From the NCBI GenBank assembly GCA_021464525.1, contig JADRCO010000872.1, forward strand, positions 1 through 25,149: 25,149 nt of DNA, in the 5' to 3' direction. The DNA is from Rhizophagus sp. LPA8_4_AMF. Lineage: Eukaryota > Glomeromycota > Glomeromycetes > Glomerales > Glomeraceae. Within the stretch, counting starts at the first letter, position 1, and the number at the start of each line of letters is the position of its first letter. Below the pieces are notes generated by a model. That model was given only the letters and a program-made list of their open reading frames with translations. It searched no databases and had not been told where the DNA came from. The position numbers were made by a program, and so were the translations under genes. This document shows positions 24,319-25,149 of this stretch, in pieces.

Positions 24319-24765
24319 AACCAGCCTTTTTTTTCTGCGCAAATAAATTATGTGGTAAGATAGATTTTCTTAGAAAAATGCTTTTTGCGATCTTAGGAAG
24401 ATGAGTCAAGAAACCTGCTATACTACTGATTTTCTACCCCTTCTGAGCTTCCAAAAAATGTATACCACTAATTCATATAACTCTATTATCACCTGCACAT
24501 AATTACTGAAGTAGAAATCCCGCATAATTACAACAATATCTTCACACATATATAGAGATCCTCCAGCCCATCATGTAGTAATGTCATTAATTCTTTCACT
24601 ATCATATATGGTAAATCCTATAGTTACTGATAGTTTAGTTGCAGTAACATTTGTGAATTGTCTTTTAAAATAAATCGGAATATATAAGAATAAGACTCCA
24701 TATGACTACACTCTCCAATGCAAAACATATCCAAAAATACAGGATCTGTCCAAGAAAATTCTATA

Positions 24766-24870
24766 TAAAATTTGAAAATAAAAGAAAAACAAAAAAGAAG
24801 AAGAAAAAATAGAAAATAAAAAAAAATAAAAAATAAAATTTATATATATAAAAAAAGAAAAATAAACTCT
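24766..24870 (+). repeat. Purine-rich (A/G) low-complexity tract
   Basis: About 100 bp consist almost only of A with some G and T, for example AAAAAAGAAGAAGAAAAAAT. It could be the worn A-rich tail of a retroposed element, or simple low-complexity DNA. No nearby target-site duplication could be established. Confidence 0.6.
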
Positions 24871-25112
24871 TATTGATTACTGTGGCCAAAGCCAATCATT
24901 TGTCCCTGTCTTTAATCCTCTAGCCATGTAAAACAAACCAAAAATGAGTCATTAAATCAATGTCTAGTGTAGTATATTAGTAAAGGTATCCAATAAGATG
25001 TTCCCTATACCTGTTAAAAAGTTCAGCGAATAAGAATTAGTTGTTTCATCTTGTTCTAAAAATAGTTTTAAAGGAAGCACTATACATGGCCTGGTAATTC
25101 CTTGGCCAAAAA

Positions 25113-25149
25113 CGTAATTCGTAATTCGTAATACGTAAATAATTACGTA
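25113..25149. repeat. CGTAATT tandem/inverted cluster at window end
   Basis: Units CGTAATT, CGTAATT, CGTAATA and CGTAAAT follow one another and then invert to ATTACG. The last 18 bp contain TACGTAA and its reverse complement TTACGTA. The cluster is cut by the window edge, so its full extent is unknown. Confidence 0.7.

Larger units (their letters stand above)
22847..25149. other. Gene-free repetitive tail of the window
   Basis: About 2.3 kb after EAF1 has no convincing gene. It contains an imperfect palindrome at 23163-23186, a TTGAR pentamer array (23755-23791), two 41-bp tandem units (23981-24062), many TCAAYTT strings of opposite sense (to about 24165), the second copy of a dispersed repeat (24172-24318), less AT-biased unclassified sequence (24318-24760), a purine-rich tract (24766-24870) and a CGTAATT cluster at the very end. 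This looks like old, diverged repetitive DNA of unknown class. Confidence 0.65.

Noticed and set aside
24318-24760. SINE or transposase fragment
   Set aside because: I looked for polymerase III A and B boxes, catalytic DDE-type or reverse-transcriptase motifs and terminal repeats on both strands and found none convincing.
24766-24870. Replication origin or poly-A tail as a firm call
   Set aside because: Low-complexity A-rich DNA is common here. Nothing in the sequence separates these possibilities.

Overview
This is a nuclear, AT-rich window (most introns and intergenic DNA are A/T runs) packed with host genes. Each gene is broken by many short introns, usually 50-150 nt, with GT..AG ends. 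Intron density, base composition, short bidirectional promoters and the protein families present (a stand-alone Eaf1-type NuA4 platform, fungal-length TIM23 and PEX19) point to an early-diverging fungus. I infer a Mucoromycota lineage, most likely an arbuscular mycorrhizal Glomeromycotina genome of the Rhizophagus type. The window itself cannot prove the species.

Layout, left to right: 403-2932 (+) a 588-residue helical protein that I read as a homologue of Fanconi anaemia protein C; 3141-6887 (-) U2SURP/SR140, a U2 snRNP-associated splicing factor with RRM, SURP and CID domains; 7024-8108 (+) GPATCH11; 8362-9178 (-) an unrecognised 200-residue protein; 9298-10383 (+) proteasome subunit beta-6 (PSMB1/Pre7); 10489-11142 (-) an unrecognised four-helix membrane protein; 11412-11495 (-) a tRNA-Asn(GUU) gene with a 10-nt intron; 11602-13119 (+) mitochondrial ribosome GTPase MTG1; a 1.66-kb gene-free AT-rich stretch; 14779-16065 (-) PEX19; 16176-17139 (+) a TruB/Pus4 tRNA pseudouridine synthase; 17460-18293 (-) TIM23; 18723-22846 (+) EAF1/VID21; then 2.3 kb of gene-free repetitive DNA to the end. 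All splice models were assembled by hand and keep the reading frame across every junction.

The genes do not form one pathway. They are housekeeping genes in alternating orientation, arranged as divergent pairs with roughly 110-430 bp shared promoters (U2SURP/GPATCH11, unknown/PSMB1, PEX19/PUS4, TIM23/EAF1, tRNA-Asn/MTG1) and as convergent pairs. Three concern splicing or tRNA, two mitochondria, one peroxisomes, one the proteasome, one chromatin and one probably DNA cross-link repair.

The two most notable observations are the FANCC-like gene and a near-canonical AT-AC, U12-type intron in MTG1, which implies a working minor spliceosome. The gene-free stretches hold a diverged dispersed repeat in two copies (around 13.45 kb and 24.2 kb), a pair of adjacent 41-bp tandem units, a TTGAR pentamer array and several inverted repeats. 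I found no clear transposon coding sequence, retrovirus-like element or CRISPR array.
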